Assembly: GCA_029237695.1 (NCBI GenBank)
Contig: CM055273.1
Coordinates: 61,617,968-61,681,967 of the forward strand
Direction of reading: 5' to 3'
DNA: 64,000 nt
Source of the DNA: Conchocele bisecta
Taxonomy: Eukaryota; Mollusca; Bivalvia; Lucinida; Thyasiridae
Shown here: positions 1 to 11,459 of the stretch, one piece after another
How the letters are laid out: every line of letters begins with the position of its first letter
Position numbering within the stretch: position 1 is the first letter of the stretch
Translations under genes and position numbers: made by a program
The notes under the pieces: generated by a model
Seen by the model: only the letters and a program-made list of their open reading frames with translations
Databases searched by the model: none
What the model was told of the DNA's origin: nothing

Positions 1-250
1 ATCGAGAAAAAATATAGTCGGCCCTGAAATTAAAATAACCTGACCTGATGCCAGGTCCATACCACACCAAAGTCACTTGGCCCCTTTCCCTAAAAAAGAA
101 TTACGAATAATCGTAATACTCACACAAGAGATATAACCAGATTCAACTGTCACATACAAAATGCCAAAGACGTATGTGAGGGCCAAACCAGGTCTCCAGT
201 CGGATTTCCGGTAAGGATGAATCGCGATTGTTAAATTACCCATCACATGC
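1..250. repeat. Degenerate copy of an interspersed repeat (family A)
   Basis: The right part (gccaaaccaggtct, then ttaaattacccatcaca) resembles 13480-13557, and the left part resembles 3640-3860 and 49500-49645. No gene is seen. The family gives spurious short reading frames on the minus strand wherever it occurs. Confidence 0.45.
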
Positions 251-289
251 ACCCACCAGGGCTATAGAAAGAAAATATTGATCTTCTAA

Positions 290-560
290 CTTCATAAAGA
301 AGTATATATATGAAGTTTCAAGTCAACCCGACTTGCGGTTGCAGAGACATTGTGTACTTAAAAACTTTGACATGTTTGATGCAAGTAATTTGACCTTGTG
401 CAGGAAAGCCACATCGGTGTGCTACAGTATAAAAAATATGAATGACGATAAAGAAGTATATGAAGATTCAACTCAATGCGATTTACGGTTGCAGATATAA
501 TGGGTACCCAAAAACCTTTAACGCAAATCTTACGGATGGACGAAAATACAAAAACTATAT
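290..560. repeat. Two tandem copies of an interspersed repeat (family B)
   Basis: Phrases such as gaagtttcaagtcaa, gacttgcggttgcagag and acttaaaaacttt recur twice here and again at 24600-25080. The stretch is noncoding. The rest of 560-1000 is AT-rich and holds nothing I can support. Confidence 0.5.
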
Positions 561-1009
561 ACACCTCGACATACTTTGTATGCCTGGGTATGAATCATGA
601 TTGAAGGCACTGTGTTACAGATGATGCCTCAATATGTTGTTTGTCACATCATGCACTGTCAAATTTCGAAGTCGAAATTTATTGTACACATGTAATTTGT
701 TACAAGTTTGACCATTGGGCATTGATTTCAATTATAATCATGATAATAGCACAAAAATACATTATTAATTCGTAAATTTTCGTTTCCCTTCGAAAGTCTA
801 CAAAGTTTGTCTTTGGTCTATTCTGGATGTTTCAAGTAAAATCCTTTATTGCGAAGATAACTGAAACCATGTGAAACCAACCAAATATAGACTTTATAGA
901 CTGTGGACGTTAAACAGAAATTTAAGAATCAAAGATTGAATGCAATACCTTAAATGCTAATCACTCTAGGTTGGCGGTAGGATTTTTAAATTTGTTTCTG
1001 AAATATGTG

Positions 1010-1439
1010 TCTGTGACTGGAGAAATGGGGCTTATGGGATTTGCGACCAGTGTAGATACACATATCCGCACAGGATCTGCACTGTTCACCATTGCATCAA
1101 TGAAATCTCCATCATGCTTCTAACAAGCCACATCATTATCAGGCTACAAGTGTGTACTATTTGATCAGGAGCTACACTGGCCACAAATCCAATAAACCAC
1201 ATTCTCCTGTCACAGCCACCGGTTAAAGTAACAGACCAATACCTATAAATACATTAAATATACCTAAAAACATCAATAAGTGAAATAAAATAGGCTAAAC
1301 AAATTATTTACTCCCATATATCACACATGGAGTAAATACATTTTGTTTAGCTTATTTTTCTCTCACTTATTGATGATCTTAGGTATATTTAATGTATTTA
1401 TAGGCCATGGTCTGTTACTTCAACCTGAGGTCACAGCCA
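1010..1439 (+). repeat. Foldback repeat (family F), interrupted by a MITE
   Basis: The left end (ctgtgactggagaaatgggg) is the inverted complement of the right end (ccattctcctgtcacagcca). The core carries a dyad-rich segment (gaccagtgtagat, ccgcacag, gatctgcactgt). Other copies lie at 16745-16860, 43809-43970, 58500-58740 and 62568-62788. The right terminus is split by the MITE at 1216-1430. ATATGTG on both sides may be its own target duplication. Confidence 0.6.
1216..1430. mobile_element. 215-bp MITE (family C) with 6-bp target duplication
   Basis: The ends are inverted: left ccaccggttaaagtaacaga, right tctgttacttcaacctgagg. The homology continues inward through ataaatacattaaatatacc, making most of the element a hairpin. 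TCACAG flanks it directly at 1210-1215 and 1431-1436. It lies within the end of a foldback repeat. A second copy is at 2465-2619. Confidence 0.75.
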
Positions 1440-2464
1440 CATATGTGTAAAAGCATAGTAAATATATTTCTGACTATTTCAATATCTAGTCCTTCAAGTG
1501 TCACATAATCAGAAATGTACAAATGTCATTCTGTCCACCACAAGAAGGAGTCACCGATTGAAAAAATATTGACAAATCTTAAAACTGCACAAGTCAGATT
1601 TGTGTGAATAAGATTCATTCTCAATTCCATCAACACAAGAAGTAACATGTCTTCACGACACATCCTTTCAACAGGTTGATTAGATGATTAGAGCAGAAAT
1701 TAGAATTAAGAACCACACAAACACTGCCGCTGGCATGGATGGTACTCCGGTTAAATGGTTAATTTTTTTGTAACTGAACTTGTCTTTCTCAAGCTCTTCC
1801 TCGAGGGTTATATTTTCAGATGTCGCTGATCTTAAGATAATGACAGTCTGTCATGGCGACACTATATTTTGCTTCATGTAGGTCAGGAACTGGATCAGTT
1901 CCCATTTCGCGAGTGTTTGGCAACTTGTTGCTCAGGTGGAGTAGTGTCTTCGGACAGCGATTCTTCTGGTGGCCTTTGTCCTTCAACAGCAGAATGAGAA
2001 ACAATTTCCGCCTTATCTGCTTCTTCTGGGACCGCCCATATACTATCTCAATAGCCCTGCTGGTTCCTGCCTCGACTGCAGGGTGAAGTTGAAGAGGCTC
2101 GACGAATAATCCAGACGGCTTCCCTGAAACAAACAATCAAACACTATTATGTACATGGTTAGCCTTTTATTGAATTTCTTACCAGTATTAACCATTACTC
2201 AGCAAATGACTCCGCAACTTTCCAACATGAAACAGTGCTTAGAGAACTACATCCCACCCGGGCATCAAACTCACAACACTTGGATAAATGTGGTAAGCGA
2301 GTAAGCCACATTGTTCATAGTTGTGAACAGTAACTCTTGAAATCTACAACCGTACGTACTGTCCGTAGCAGAGTTACGTTTCCATTCATAGTCTTCCTCT
2401 GCAGAATAGTGAATAAGAGATCTGGTTCGCAAATTACATGTAGCAGCTAAAGTTGGGGTCCCAT

Positions 2465-2619
2465 CCACAGGTTGAAGTAACGGACCGAGGTATATATGTG
2501 TGTGTTATAGAGGGAGTAACAAAACTTTTTTTAGCTTTTTTTTTTCGTTTATGGACGCTTTCAGGCGTATTTAATGTATTTATAGACCTCGGTCCGTTAC
2601 AATGTACTTCAACCTGTGG
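2465..2619. mobile_element. 155-bp MITE (family C) with 6-bp target duplication
   Basis: The left end ccacaggttgaagtaacgga is matched by the inverted right end. TCCCAT flanks it directly at 2459-2464 and 2620-2625. It is related to the 1216-1430 copy and has no coding capacity, so any transposase must act in trans. The 6-bp duplication in two independent copies supports the boundaries. Confidence 0.78.
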
Positions 2620-2627
2620 TCCCATCT

Positions 2628-2990
2628 AGTAGGCATAACAGTTTGCCTATAAGAATTAAATAAGTGTATAATTGTGTAACTACGGTACATGTATTCCGCC
2701 AGTTTTAAAAATTACGAGTGCAGGCCCACTATACACATATAATCATTTAGTAATATTGATTTTACTGATAGTGACTCGCGGTGGTATCAGGCTATTTTGA
2801 TATGCAAATGAGACATGACATTTTTAAATTATTTATACCAATTAAATGTGTCACCCGAACAAATATTTGTATTGACACATTATAAAGTACGATCATAGTG
2901 CACATAACAAAACTAAGCAGACAGAATATAGTTTCCATTAGCCTTTAATGGAAACACAGTTATCGCCCCTGATATCAGTGACGAAATTCA
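2628..2990 (-). repeat. Inverted partial copy of the TTAA-flanked element at 63039
   Basis: Read in reverse, this segment matches 63180-63530, including the phrases ctgatatcaggggcgata and catttgcatat and the terminal-type agtaggca. The end nearest 2625 abuts the family C MITE. It is noncoding. Confidence 0.6.
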
Positions 2991-3109
2991 CGTTTCATAT
3001 AAAAAGAAAAAGTACATGTATTTTTTCACGTACATGTACAAATGGGGGGAAAATCCCAAAATCAGAACTGAATATTTACAATAACAAAACTATATATTCA
3101 ACGCTGAAA

Positions 3110-3345
3110 TCAGAATAATCCTCACCACACCAGAATCACTTGGTCCCTCCCAAAAGCAGTAGGATAAGTAATAATCTTACTACTTTTATAATGGGCAATA
3201 ACCCAATTCAACTCCCAGGTAACAAAAGAGCCAAAAATAAAAATGTACTGAAGGGTCAAACCAGGCAAATAGTGATTCCTATATGGAGGAACCACTACCG
3301 TTAATTTACGTCGTCTCGTTCTCCCGACCACCACCCACGTAAAGT
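3110..3345. repeat. Interspersed repeat family A
   Basis: It contains ccagaatcacttggtccctc, aatgggcaataaccca and a final cgaccaccacccac. Copies are at 3595-3870 and 49500-49645. A 70-codon minus-strand frame here recurs in altered form at 49384-49641, so it is a property of the repeat, not a gene. Confidence 0.6.
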
Positions 3346-3594
3346 TTTGTATTACTTTTATAATCGTTTTTTTTTTTCAGATGGAAAATATACAAATTAG
3401 GTCACAATTAACAACTAAAGTGTAAATCAGATCTGATTAGCTATTCTGTAGAGGAAGCCTAAATATATCATTTATTTGTTTGTTGGGGTCTAACGGCCTA
3501 TCAACAGATGCGGTCATTTAAGGCCGGGTCAATGGGTTTAGTAATAAATCCTATATATTACCTGTACAAGTACATGTTCAAGTACATGTACAAA

Positions 3595-3870
3595 TGGGGG
3601 GGGGGGGGGAATCCTAAAATCAGAAATGAATATTTACAATAAAAGAACTATATGCTCAGCCCTGAAATCAGGATGATCCTGATCTGATGCCAGGTCCTCG
3701 CCACACCAGAATCACATGGCCCCTCCCAAAAGCAGTAGGATCAGTAATAATCTTACTACTTCTATAATGGGCAATAACCCAATTCAACTACCAGGTAACA
3801 GAAAGAGCGAAAGATGAAAACGTACCTGAGGGCCAAACCAGGCAAATCGTGATCCATACGTATTACTTTT
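3595..3870. repeat. Interspersed repeat family A with a G-tract
   Basis: This is a second copy of the 3040-3345 segment. The G run at 3596-3609 is longer than the six-G run at the equivalent place near 3043. Confidence 0.55.
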
Positions 3871-5711
3871 ATAATATTTTTTTTCAGATGGAAAATATAC
3901 AAATTGTGTCACAATTAACAACTAAAGTGTAAATCAGATCTGATTAGCTATTATGTAGAGGAAGCCTACATGTATGAATGGAATAGTAACTCTGCTACAG
4001 ACGGTACAGGAGTAGATTGCAAGAGTTATTATTCGCAACTACAATAACATGGTTCAATAATAATGAGACATCAGTGATTCTATATTTTATGTACATATTG
4101 GTGTCGTTTTTCTAGTTTCGATGTAGAACCAATAATTCATTAAACTGTGTTTATTCCATTGGGTGACAGTCCAGTTGTTAGATTTTTAATAGTATAGCCA
4201 ATTGTTCTCGTCATTTTTTTAATTTTATTTCCACTTCAAGGGACCCGGGGTCTCAGAAATGTAATTTCCGTTACGTACATTTACATGACGTAAATATAGC
4301 TTTACATTTACATTTTTTTCTTTTCAACGGCATAAAACATACAACTGAAGGGGCATCTATTTAGAAAAGTGTCAAGAATATGGTAAGCTAATTGTATTAG
4401 TGCGAAACAGAGAAATTTAGTAGCAAGTCGTAGGAATTTCTCATTTATGGTAACCCAACAACATGTATTTAATATGAATCAGTAAAGTTAAGCAAAACAA
4501 AATAGCTTTATGAAACTAACAGAATGCCGTGTTTTACCCACATGTACCAAACATCGTTATAAAGCTACATTTAATTAATAGCACAGCCTCCAAAAATATG
4601 GGCGTAACGGCAATGATTATGTAACGGTAATGACAAAACGTAACGATAATGACTTTCCATTTATTTAAAATACTAATACAGCATATAACAAACATATTTA
4701 TACTTTGAATCTGCTGTACAATATAACTTCAAGTTAGTGTTTACTTTTAATGTGATTGCCAATAGAAACCCACACTCCTTGAAGCTGTGTCTGTTTTTGT
4801 TGTTTCAGAGCTTTTACTAATTTAATCCTGATATATAAATGTTGTAGGTCTGAATAAATGTGCCATTACTGACCGACAACTGATGGGACCTGGTTTATAT
4901 CTAATTGACGTGTATAAAACCGTGAACGGTAATGATGCATGTAATGTGTAACCTTAAAATTCCGAATACAGACCGGCCTCGTTCTCGGCAATGACTTAAG
5001 TTGTGTTACCACCGTGTTTATTTATAAATCTGACGCCCATAAACAGTGTTCATTGCACAATTAGTAGCTGAGAGTAGGAAAGGGAGGTTACTCTGATTTT
5101 ACATTTTTTGTTCAGCGTAACGGTAATGATTCGATTTCGCGGGACAGCTAGTATACAGTACTGATACATTAACGTCAGTATTTTTGACAACAAAAGGCAA
5201 ATTTATTGCAGAATAAATTTAATGTCAATGTTAAACTATTTTAATTCAGATGCAATGTATAGTAAAGTACAAATGGACAAGATTTGAGAATTACGGGCTT
5301 GTGAACTGTGCTGATTGATGATCAGGACATGCCCATTTGGTGACCATACATATGCCACCAACAGAAAATAATAACTAAACACACGTACATAAAAAGAATT
5401 GTAAATACTGTTTTCTTAATGGATTGGTATTATACATATTTTCTTTACTGAAAAAAAATAATTTTCCTTATAAATTGTGTGATTTGTCAGTAAATTACAC
5501 CGGGACACCAGATGTACATAAAATATAGAATCACTGACATACATATCTGTACATGTATCAAACCAATGAAAACTGACATTCTGATCTGCATATAAAAAAT
5601 GTCATTTCGGCTAATTCTGCGCACCGGCTAATGCACAATTCACGTAATGTTTTGCCCAGCTCACTTCAGAATAAATTATGTTGATTTTGGAATAAATCAG
5701 CTGATTAACGG
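3871..5711. other. AT-rich intergenic stretch, no gene recognised
   Basis: No exon-like reading frame is seen on either strand. Positions 3975-4045 hold one decayed copy of the GTTCGCAACTA-ended MITE family (see 45318, 56375), and another lies at about 2295-2440. The tetranucleotide GTAACGGTAATGA recurs at about 4610-4650 and 5109-5121. Confidence 0.4.
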
Positions 5712-5737
5712 TACCCTTACAGAAATATCAGGTCTCT

Positions 5738-5945
5738 GGCAACCAATTGCGGCAAGGTTGCGGCAAGGTTGCAGCAACTAGTTGCGGCAAGCTTGCAGCA
5801 AGGTCGTATTTCGTATGCAAATGAGCGTTCTGGCACACAGTTGCGGCAACCTTGCGGCACACAGTTGTGGCAACCTTACGGCACAGTTGTAGCAGTATGT
5901 TATATTTGCAGCATATATAGTTGTGGCACATATAATTATTTTGGC
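5738..5945. repeat. Left subterminal GGCAA motif array
   Basis: There are a dozen or so copies of TTGCGGCAA, TTGCAGCAA and GTGGCACA in both orientations within 200 bp. The mirror array is at 10024-10432. Reading frames across it are artefacts. Confidence 0.6.
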
Positions 5946-6015
5946 CATATATAGACGGACGGACATTTGCAACACTATTATACACCCTTTTCTTTGAAGG
6001 TGCGCAAAATAGCAT

Positions 6016-6107
6016 GTAGTGTGGCTCAGTGGTATCGAAGCGGGAGAATATCTATATGTTAGCAGAATTTTTGTTCATTTTATCTGGTCGAGAGTTCGAA
6101 CCTCACA
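6016..6107 (+). ncRNA. tRNA-like sequence with Pol III A and B boxes
   Basis: TGGCTCAGTGGT at 6021 fits the A box, and GAGTTCGAACCTC near 6091 fits the B box. A T-arm can be drawn with a TTCGAAC loop and four of five stem pairs. The acceptor halves do not pair, so this is more likely a tRNA-derived SINE head or decayed tRNA than a working tRNA. Confidence 0.4.
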
Positions 6108-6483
6108 AAACGCATTACTTTTGTCGATATCATTCTATTATTTTTATGATTGCCTGCTGGATACGGGAATACGTGAATAGGCAATGATTATCACTATTGT
6201 TATATGACCTCAATGTGACACGATCGGCGAGAACATACTCCAGATTCTTCATGTACACATATATGAAATGAGTGTGCATTTAGTTATTAGTTTTCTTCAA
6301 AGCGAGAGTAACGTTCTACATATAATCTATCTCATGCTTAATTAATGTAATTTGTAATAGCAACACACATAAAAAAGAGAAAAATGTAATAAAACATAAA
6401 CAAATCAAAATATACATGTATGTATCAAAAACTAAGATTCAAACTCACTACCCCTATGAATGGAGGGGGTATGCGGAATATAT

Positions 6484-6812
6484 TATATCCCTTTGCAAAT
6501 TGTTTGCAAAGTGTTTGCAAAGTATGTTCTACAAATATTTGCAGAATATATTCTGCAGTCTGTAGTGTAGATTTGGAACGACGTGTGCAAACAGACTGCA
6601 AACAGATTGCAAAGGGTATGCGCAAGAACTTCAACAACCCTTTGCAGAAGGTTTGCCGCAAATAGATTGCAAACCCTGCATGTGCAATTACTTGGCAAAT
6701 AAAATGCAATTATTTTGCAAATGCTCTGCAAATATATTGCAAATAGATAACAATTAAACACTTCGCAAATAGATAGCAAACACTCTGCAAATACATTGCA
6801 AACACTCTGCAA
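6484..6812. repeat. TTTGCAAA-type short motif array
   Basis: More than 20 copies of TTGCAAA/TTTGCAA spaced about 10-15 bp apart, with alternating flanks such as ATAGATTGCAAA and CTCTGCAAATA. It lies inside the EnSpm-like element and fits clustered binding sites. The 80-110-codon frames crossing it on both strands are repeat artefacts. Confidence 0.65.
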
Positions 6813-6981
6813 ATAGATTGTTATATTACCTGTTTCCAGTCATGAAAGATATTTTGCCAAATGTATTTGAATCATGCAATATATATATGCTTTTAGTTAA
6901 TGGCATTTACCTGCTTCTAAAATCAGTTATTACAAATGACGATCTGAAAAATTCTACGTTGTTACTGCAGCATTTCTGTCT

Positions 6982-7388
6982 GAGAATATGCCATCGTTGT
7001 ATTTAGAAAACAAGTGCACATATAACATAAATTTACCTTCTTGCGTTCGGAACCATGGACCTCTCTGGACATTTTCATGCTTTGAATATCTATGAAGACT
7101 TAAATGGAGATCTCAGGAAACTGTTTCATGCATGGGTCACAGAATTTTGAAATGCAGATTGCAAATGCCAGTTCACAGTATCAGAAATTCTCCAAGAATG
7201 AAAATATGATGCACACTAAACAGGGATCGCACATCTATCATAAGCTGACCTATCCTAGAGGCGATGGACCAAGAACAAGACTGCAAGTTTCCGAGGAAAT
7301 AATTTATTTTGGTCGACCACACATACTAAAATTAACTCAAAGTGAGAAAGATGCTATTTACTCATATATATATAGGTTTGAATGTTAA
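6982..7388 (+). pseudogene. Broken EnSpm/KDZ-type transposase fragment (DUF4218-like)
   Basis: Three frames in succession give a continuous-looking peptide: a CTYNINLPSCVRNHGPLWTF segment, then EDLNGDLRKLF, then HGSQNFEMQIANASSQYQKF and a tail ending near IYSYIYRF. The order 'VRN-GPLW-FSCF-NG-L-FHGSQN-QI' matches what I recall of the DUF4218 region at the C-terminus of animal and plant EnSpm-like transposases. Frames change near 7086 and again near 7123, where CATG is doubled (catgcatggg), consistent with a 4-bp insertion. No start, catalytic domain or intact frame remains. It sits between the TTGCAAA array and the palindrome of the same element. Confidence 0.55.
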
Positions 7389-7480
7389 TGAAGTTGAACA
7401 GTTCTAATAGTGTGGGACAGATTGATTGCATGAACATAAATATGCTACATTTGTAAATGCCCAGATAATGCAGATGCAGA

Positions 7481-7714
7481 TGATTTGTGACCAAAACAGA
7501 TTGCAAAAAAAGCTTTTCACAGCGGATTATATTCTGCAGTCTGTAGTTATTTATATATTCTGTAGCTATATATTCACAGCGGATTTCTATTGGTTTCCTT
7601 AATATATATGACCCTGAAAATATATATAGCTACAGAATATATAAATAACTACAGACTGCAGAATATAATCCGCTGTGAAAAGCTTTTTTTGCAATCTGTT
7701 TTGGTCACAAATCA
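7481..7714. repeat. Perfect 93-bp inverted repeat (hairpin)
   Basis: Left arm 7481-7573 and right arm 7622-7714 are exact reverse complements with a 48-bp spacer. The spacer repeats the arm phrase cacagcggat. It lies inside the EnSpm-like element. Its perfection suggests a young inversion-duplication or an assembly foldback. Confidence 0.85.
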
Positions 7715-8320
7715 TATATATATAGAGAGATAGATAGATAGGCAGCAATACGTGGAACATACTGTAGCTAGCTATATATATAGTTCATGTGTTTATGAAA
7801 TCTCTTACTGTAGTTTGGTTGTGTGCATAAATTAATCAATCGTCAAGTGTCTGTCAGTCACAGTATGTGTGTCAGTCTTTTATCCAATTTGTATTATTAT
7901 GCCTGTCTTTTGATTTGTAATTGTATTGTGTCTTTAACACTGGAAAGTGATGGAATGCGAGTCCAATATCGCATACGTTGTTTACTGGATCCAGTCGGTT
8001 TACTGGTTAGTTCTTTCATAATTTGGAACTCAAAATTTTTCTTATTAGATATTTAAGTGATACATGACTAGTCTTAATCCTTTCTATGAGTCTAGTTCAT
8101 TGATTGTGAAATAGTTTACTGTGGTTTGATTGTTGACTTACATATTGAAGTAATTCATGTTTAAATCATAAATAATTTAAACCATGTGACAGCTTAACTT
8201 CTAGTTGTTGTTGTTGTTGTATGTCTGTAATTCAGGCGCTTATTTTTCGCCTCAATCTCTCTGCAGCCACAAAGACTGCGAGAGCATTGTTCGGACACAT
8301 ATGTGTGTGCATAATCATAC

Positions 8321-8392
8321 GTGTGTGTTGTGTGTGTGTGTGCGTGTGTGTGTGTGTCTCTGTGTCTGTGTGTCTCTCTGTCTCTCTCTCTG

Positions 8393-8471
<79 letters not shown>
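8321..8471. repeat. (TG)n followed by (TC)n microsatellite
   Basis: Mostly GT dinucleotides to about 8378, then an almost pure CT run from about 8397 to 8471. All reading frames over it are low-complexity artefacts. Confidence 0.97.
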
Positions 8472-8474
<3 letters not shown>

Positions 8475-8479
8475 CACAT

Positions 8480-10020
8480 GTGTCTTGGAGGTTAATAATT
8501 CCGTGACATTTCAGTGAAAGTCTACATTGATATCTCAAATGGTAATTTCAGTGAGAATCATAAGGGTACACATTCTGAGAATCATAAGGGTACACATTCA
8601 AGAACCACCAATATTACTAACATTCTCTAAATTTCCATATTTAACACAAGATGAAACTCCTAAGACTTGGGACATTTAGGAATTTTGTAATGTGTAATGG
8701 CTAAAAAATTCACTCGCCCCGCTCGCCATGGCGATTCAATTTTCATGTTGGCGAGAGGATTTTCACTGGTCCGATTTGGCGAGTGACACATCGGGCAAGG
8801 CCATTCTGTATTTTCAGAAAACTAAGAAAATTTGATTAATTTCCAGCTATTTCAAATTATTTTCTTTATTTCACTGGTTTTAAGCGGTTTATGAATTATT
8901 TCTGTAACTTTCACACACCCTATAGATTTCTGTTGTGAACCATCATGTCTCACCATTCGCGTTGACAGCATGACTTTGCATAAAAAACATATCGCCGGTT
9001 TAACATTAGCCCAGCACAGATTACTGTCTTATATACTGTGTCATTCCTATAAAATTGTTTGATTTTGTCTTCCTCTGGTGCTACACACCAAACAAGGAGT
9101 TCGAAGTTATACAAATTTGCACTAAAAACGAACTTTCTAGACCAAAATGTGCGTACTTGACAGGAGTCTTGTTCTGACTTAGGGGAGATAACTCTTGTTT
9201 ACTAATGGACTTATTATAGTGGAACATTTATTTTTGAAAATAACTTTATAATAAACGGATACAGAAGGAATAATACTATATAATCTTAATAGTATGTATA
9301 TTAGTACTCGTTTAAAAGCTGTAGAAATATAATTGTTAACAAATTTAAATGATTTTGTGTTTATAATAATACTCCTTTTTAGGCACCATCTCGTTATTAC
9401 ATTCTAACACATGACTCCATTTTCTTGTCCAACATGAAAACGCCAGTAGCAAAATAATTCGAACAAATTGGTTTCCCAATGAAGGAAAGTTTGTCTTTTC
9501 ATTGTTAAATATACAAGGAAGCTCTCACCCACCCCACACATTTTGCTGTTGAACATACATGCAATACCATTGGCAATCCATCAGTCATTATTATGTTCTT
9601 ATGCTTCATATTTTGAACAAGCTAGTATAATACCAATCTAAGGGTCTGGTCATTATTTATGACCCAGGGGGTTGGGGTGGGAATGGGGCTGGATAAATTT
9701 TGTTAACTCACCTTAGAAAAATATAAGCCCCCACCTTTTCCAACAGCTTTTCATTAAATTTCCAAGCCCCCCCCCCCCCATTGAACAATTAATAATGTTC
9801 AAACGAGACGGTTCAAATGAGCGGTAACAACACTCCCCCCCCACCCCCATTGAACAATTAATAATGTTCAAGCCCAAAACGAAACGGTTCAAATGAGTGA
9901 TATATACGTTTTTGTAAGAACTTGTGCCAAAGCCCATTGTATGTATTAAAGTCTTATTTGCAATAAACTATGTTTATGTTTATACTTTTTATTTTTCCGA
10001 TTAAACAACTTAGCCATTTC
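8480..10020. other. Interior of EnSpm-like element, no gene recognised
   Basis: AT-rich. A duplicated phrase (gagaatcataagggtacacattc) occurs at 8554-8600. A tandem pair ccccccattgaacaattaataatgttcaa lies at 9770-9800 and 9836-9872. Confidence 0.35.
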
Positions 10021-10023
10021 AGA

Positions 10024-10432
10024 CAACCTTGTGCAATCTGCTATTTCAACCTCACACAAAGTTTCTTTTGTGGCAATGTTATGGCACGCTTATGATGTGC
10101 TATCTTGCAAAGTAACGGTTGTGGCAACTTTGTGGCAACCTGCTATTTTCAATCTGGCAACAAGTTTCATTTGTGGCAATGTTCTGGCACGCTTATCATG
10201 GGTCATCTTGCAAAGTACCAGTTGTGGCAACTTTGTGGCAACCTGCTATTTAAATCTCGCACAAAGGTTTGTTTGTGGCATGGTTCTGGCACGCTTATGA
10301 TGCACATTTTGTATAAAGTACCCGTTGTGGCAATGTTCTGGCACATAGTACTATTTTGTGGCACACTTGTGGCAATGTGAGACTGGGCAGAAAAAAGGTT
10401 GCCCTTGCGGCAACCTTGCGGCAAGGTTTTCA
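10024..10432. repeat. Right subterminal TTGTGGCAA motif array
   Basis: A unit of about 110-120 bp (caacctgctattt...ttgtggcaatgttctggcacgctta) repeats three times, each with several GTGGCA motifs, followed by a dense GCGGCAA cluster next to the terminal inverted repeat. Confidence 0.65.
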
Positions 10433-10446
10433 TTTCTGTAAGGGTA

Positions 10447-11029
10447 TACTTTAGAAGTCACAATTTTATCCCATTCCGATAGTTTGGTAAAAAGTTATTC
10501 AGAACATGGTCAAAATGATTAGTGGTCCTGCTAAACTAAATTAATAGATCAACAACAGATCTGTTAAAAAAAGCTTCATAAACCAATAATACACATGCAA
10601 ATATACCGACATTGCCATGGTTATCATTTTATTCCCGTATTATTCGCAAAACTCAAGGACAAAATGGACTGATATTTTGATCAAATTTGGCTGGGTCTCC
10701 GCGGATACAGATAATAGACGACAGATGAAATAGTAAAAGCCATCTGTTTAGCCGTGATTATCTCGGCTAAGAACTGCCTTGAATGTTCAGGGAATTTAGA
10801 CTGAATATGGACATTTTCACGAAAATTATTATTAGGTGCGCAGAATTAACAGACACGATTGTAATCCCAACAAACATAGAGTCTCCACCCCCGCCCATAT
10901 TTCGTGAGGTCATCCCAATGAAGCAAAGAAGTCCCTCATCACCACCCCAGACCAAACATGGGAACCCTGTGTACAAATACATTTTAGGAAGCCCGTGCAC
11001 CCACTGCAATACAAATACTTAATACAAAT
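10447..11029. other. Intergenic, no gene recognised
   Basis: The 79- and 80-codon overlapping frames near 10767-11022 occupy both strands and look like no protein I recognise. Confidence 0.3.
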
Positions 11030-11310
11030 ACTGCACTTCAATTTTTTTACTTGTTTGGTCACTGTTGTTATAGTTTTCTAAATCGTGTAAACACGTGACT
11101 TTCTGAAAACACTTGTCTTAAGAAAACAACATGAATAATCAGACATGTAAAATATTGGTGTGTGCAAAGCCACATACACGGTGCGAAGCCGGGTACACTT
11201 ACTTAATAGAAATGTAATACTGCACCGGCCTATATTCATGATATTTCGGGGAAAAGTCACCGCTGTGCAAATGCAGTGTACCTGGATTCGCACACCTCAA
11301 TTTTTTTACT
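11030..11310. repeat. Interspersed repeat with inverted ends (family G)
   Basis: gcgaagccgggtacac near 11191 is the inverted counterpart of gtgtacctggattcgcac near 11276. A related copy is at 54560-54745, with the shared phrases cgtgtaaacac and attggtgtgtg. Confidence 0.5.
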
Positions 11311-11357
11311 TATTTCATCACTGTTGTTACAGTTTTTTTTAAACACATTTGACTCTC

Positions 11358-11387
11358 GGGGGGGGGGGGGGGGGGGTGGGGGGGGGG
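11358..11387. repeat. Poly(G) tract
   Basis: Nineteen G, one T, then ten G. It precedes a 26-bp duplicated phrase (agtgaaagtagtgtcttttttaagtg-like) at about 11392-11460. Confidence 0.95.
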
Positions 11388-11459
11388 TGAAAAGTGAAAG
11401 TAGTGTCTTTTTTAAGTGCTTTAGGGGAGGGGAATGAAAGTAGTGTCTTTTTTAAGTGG

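Larger units (their letters stand above)
5712..10446 (+). mobile_element. EnSpm/CACTA-like DNA transposon relic, 4.7 kb
   Basis: A 15-bp perfect terminal inverted repeat (TACCCTTACAGAAAT at 5712-5726, its complement at 10432-10446) bounds the region; the outer TA could be a duplicated target instead. Just inside both ends lie arrays of short TTGCGGCAA/TTGTGGCAA-type motifs, and from 6484 a TTGCAAA array. Subterminal motif arrays of this kind are a known trait of CACTA elements, where they bind transposase. A transposase fragment with a DUF4218-like signature lies at 6982-7388. The ends are not canonical CACTA, so the superfamily assignment is inference. Confidence 0.6.

Noticed and set aside
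1816..2136. 106-codon minus-strand frame beginning after a tttgtttcag acceptor-like site
   Set aside because: It faintly recalls the basic tail of pogo/Jerky-type transposases (PLQLHPAVEAG, GRSQKKQIRRK), but the similarity is too weak and short to call.
7510..7680. Possible microRNA-like or viroid-like hairpin in the 93-bp inverted repeat
   Set aside because: The arms are far longer and more perfect than a microRNA precursor, and it sits inside a transposon; listed only as an inverted repeat.
8194..8538. Long Arg-Glu and Ser-Leu repeat proteins on both strands
   Set aside because: They are translations of the (TC)n/(TG)n microsatellite; both strands and several frames are open for the same trivial reason.
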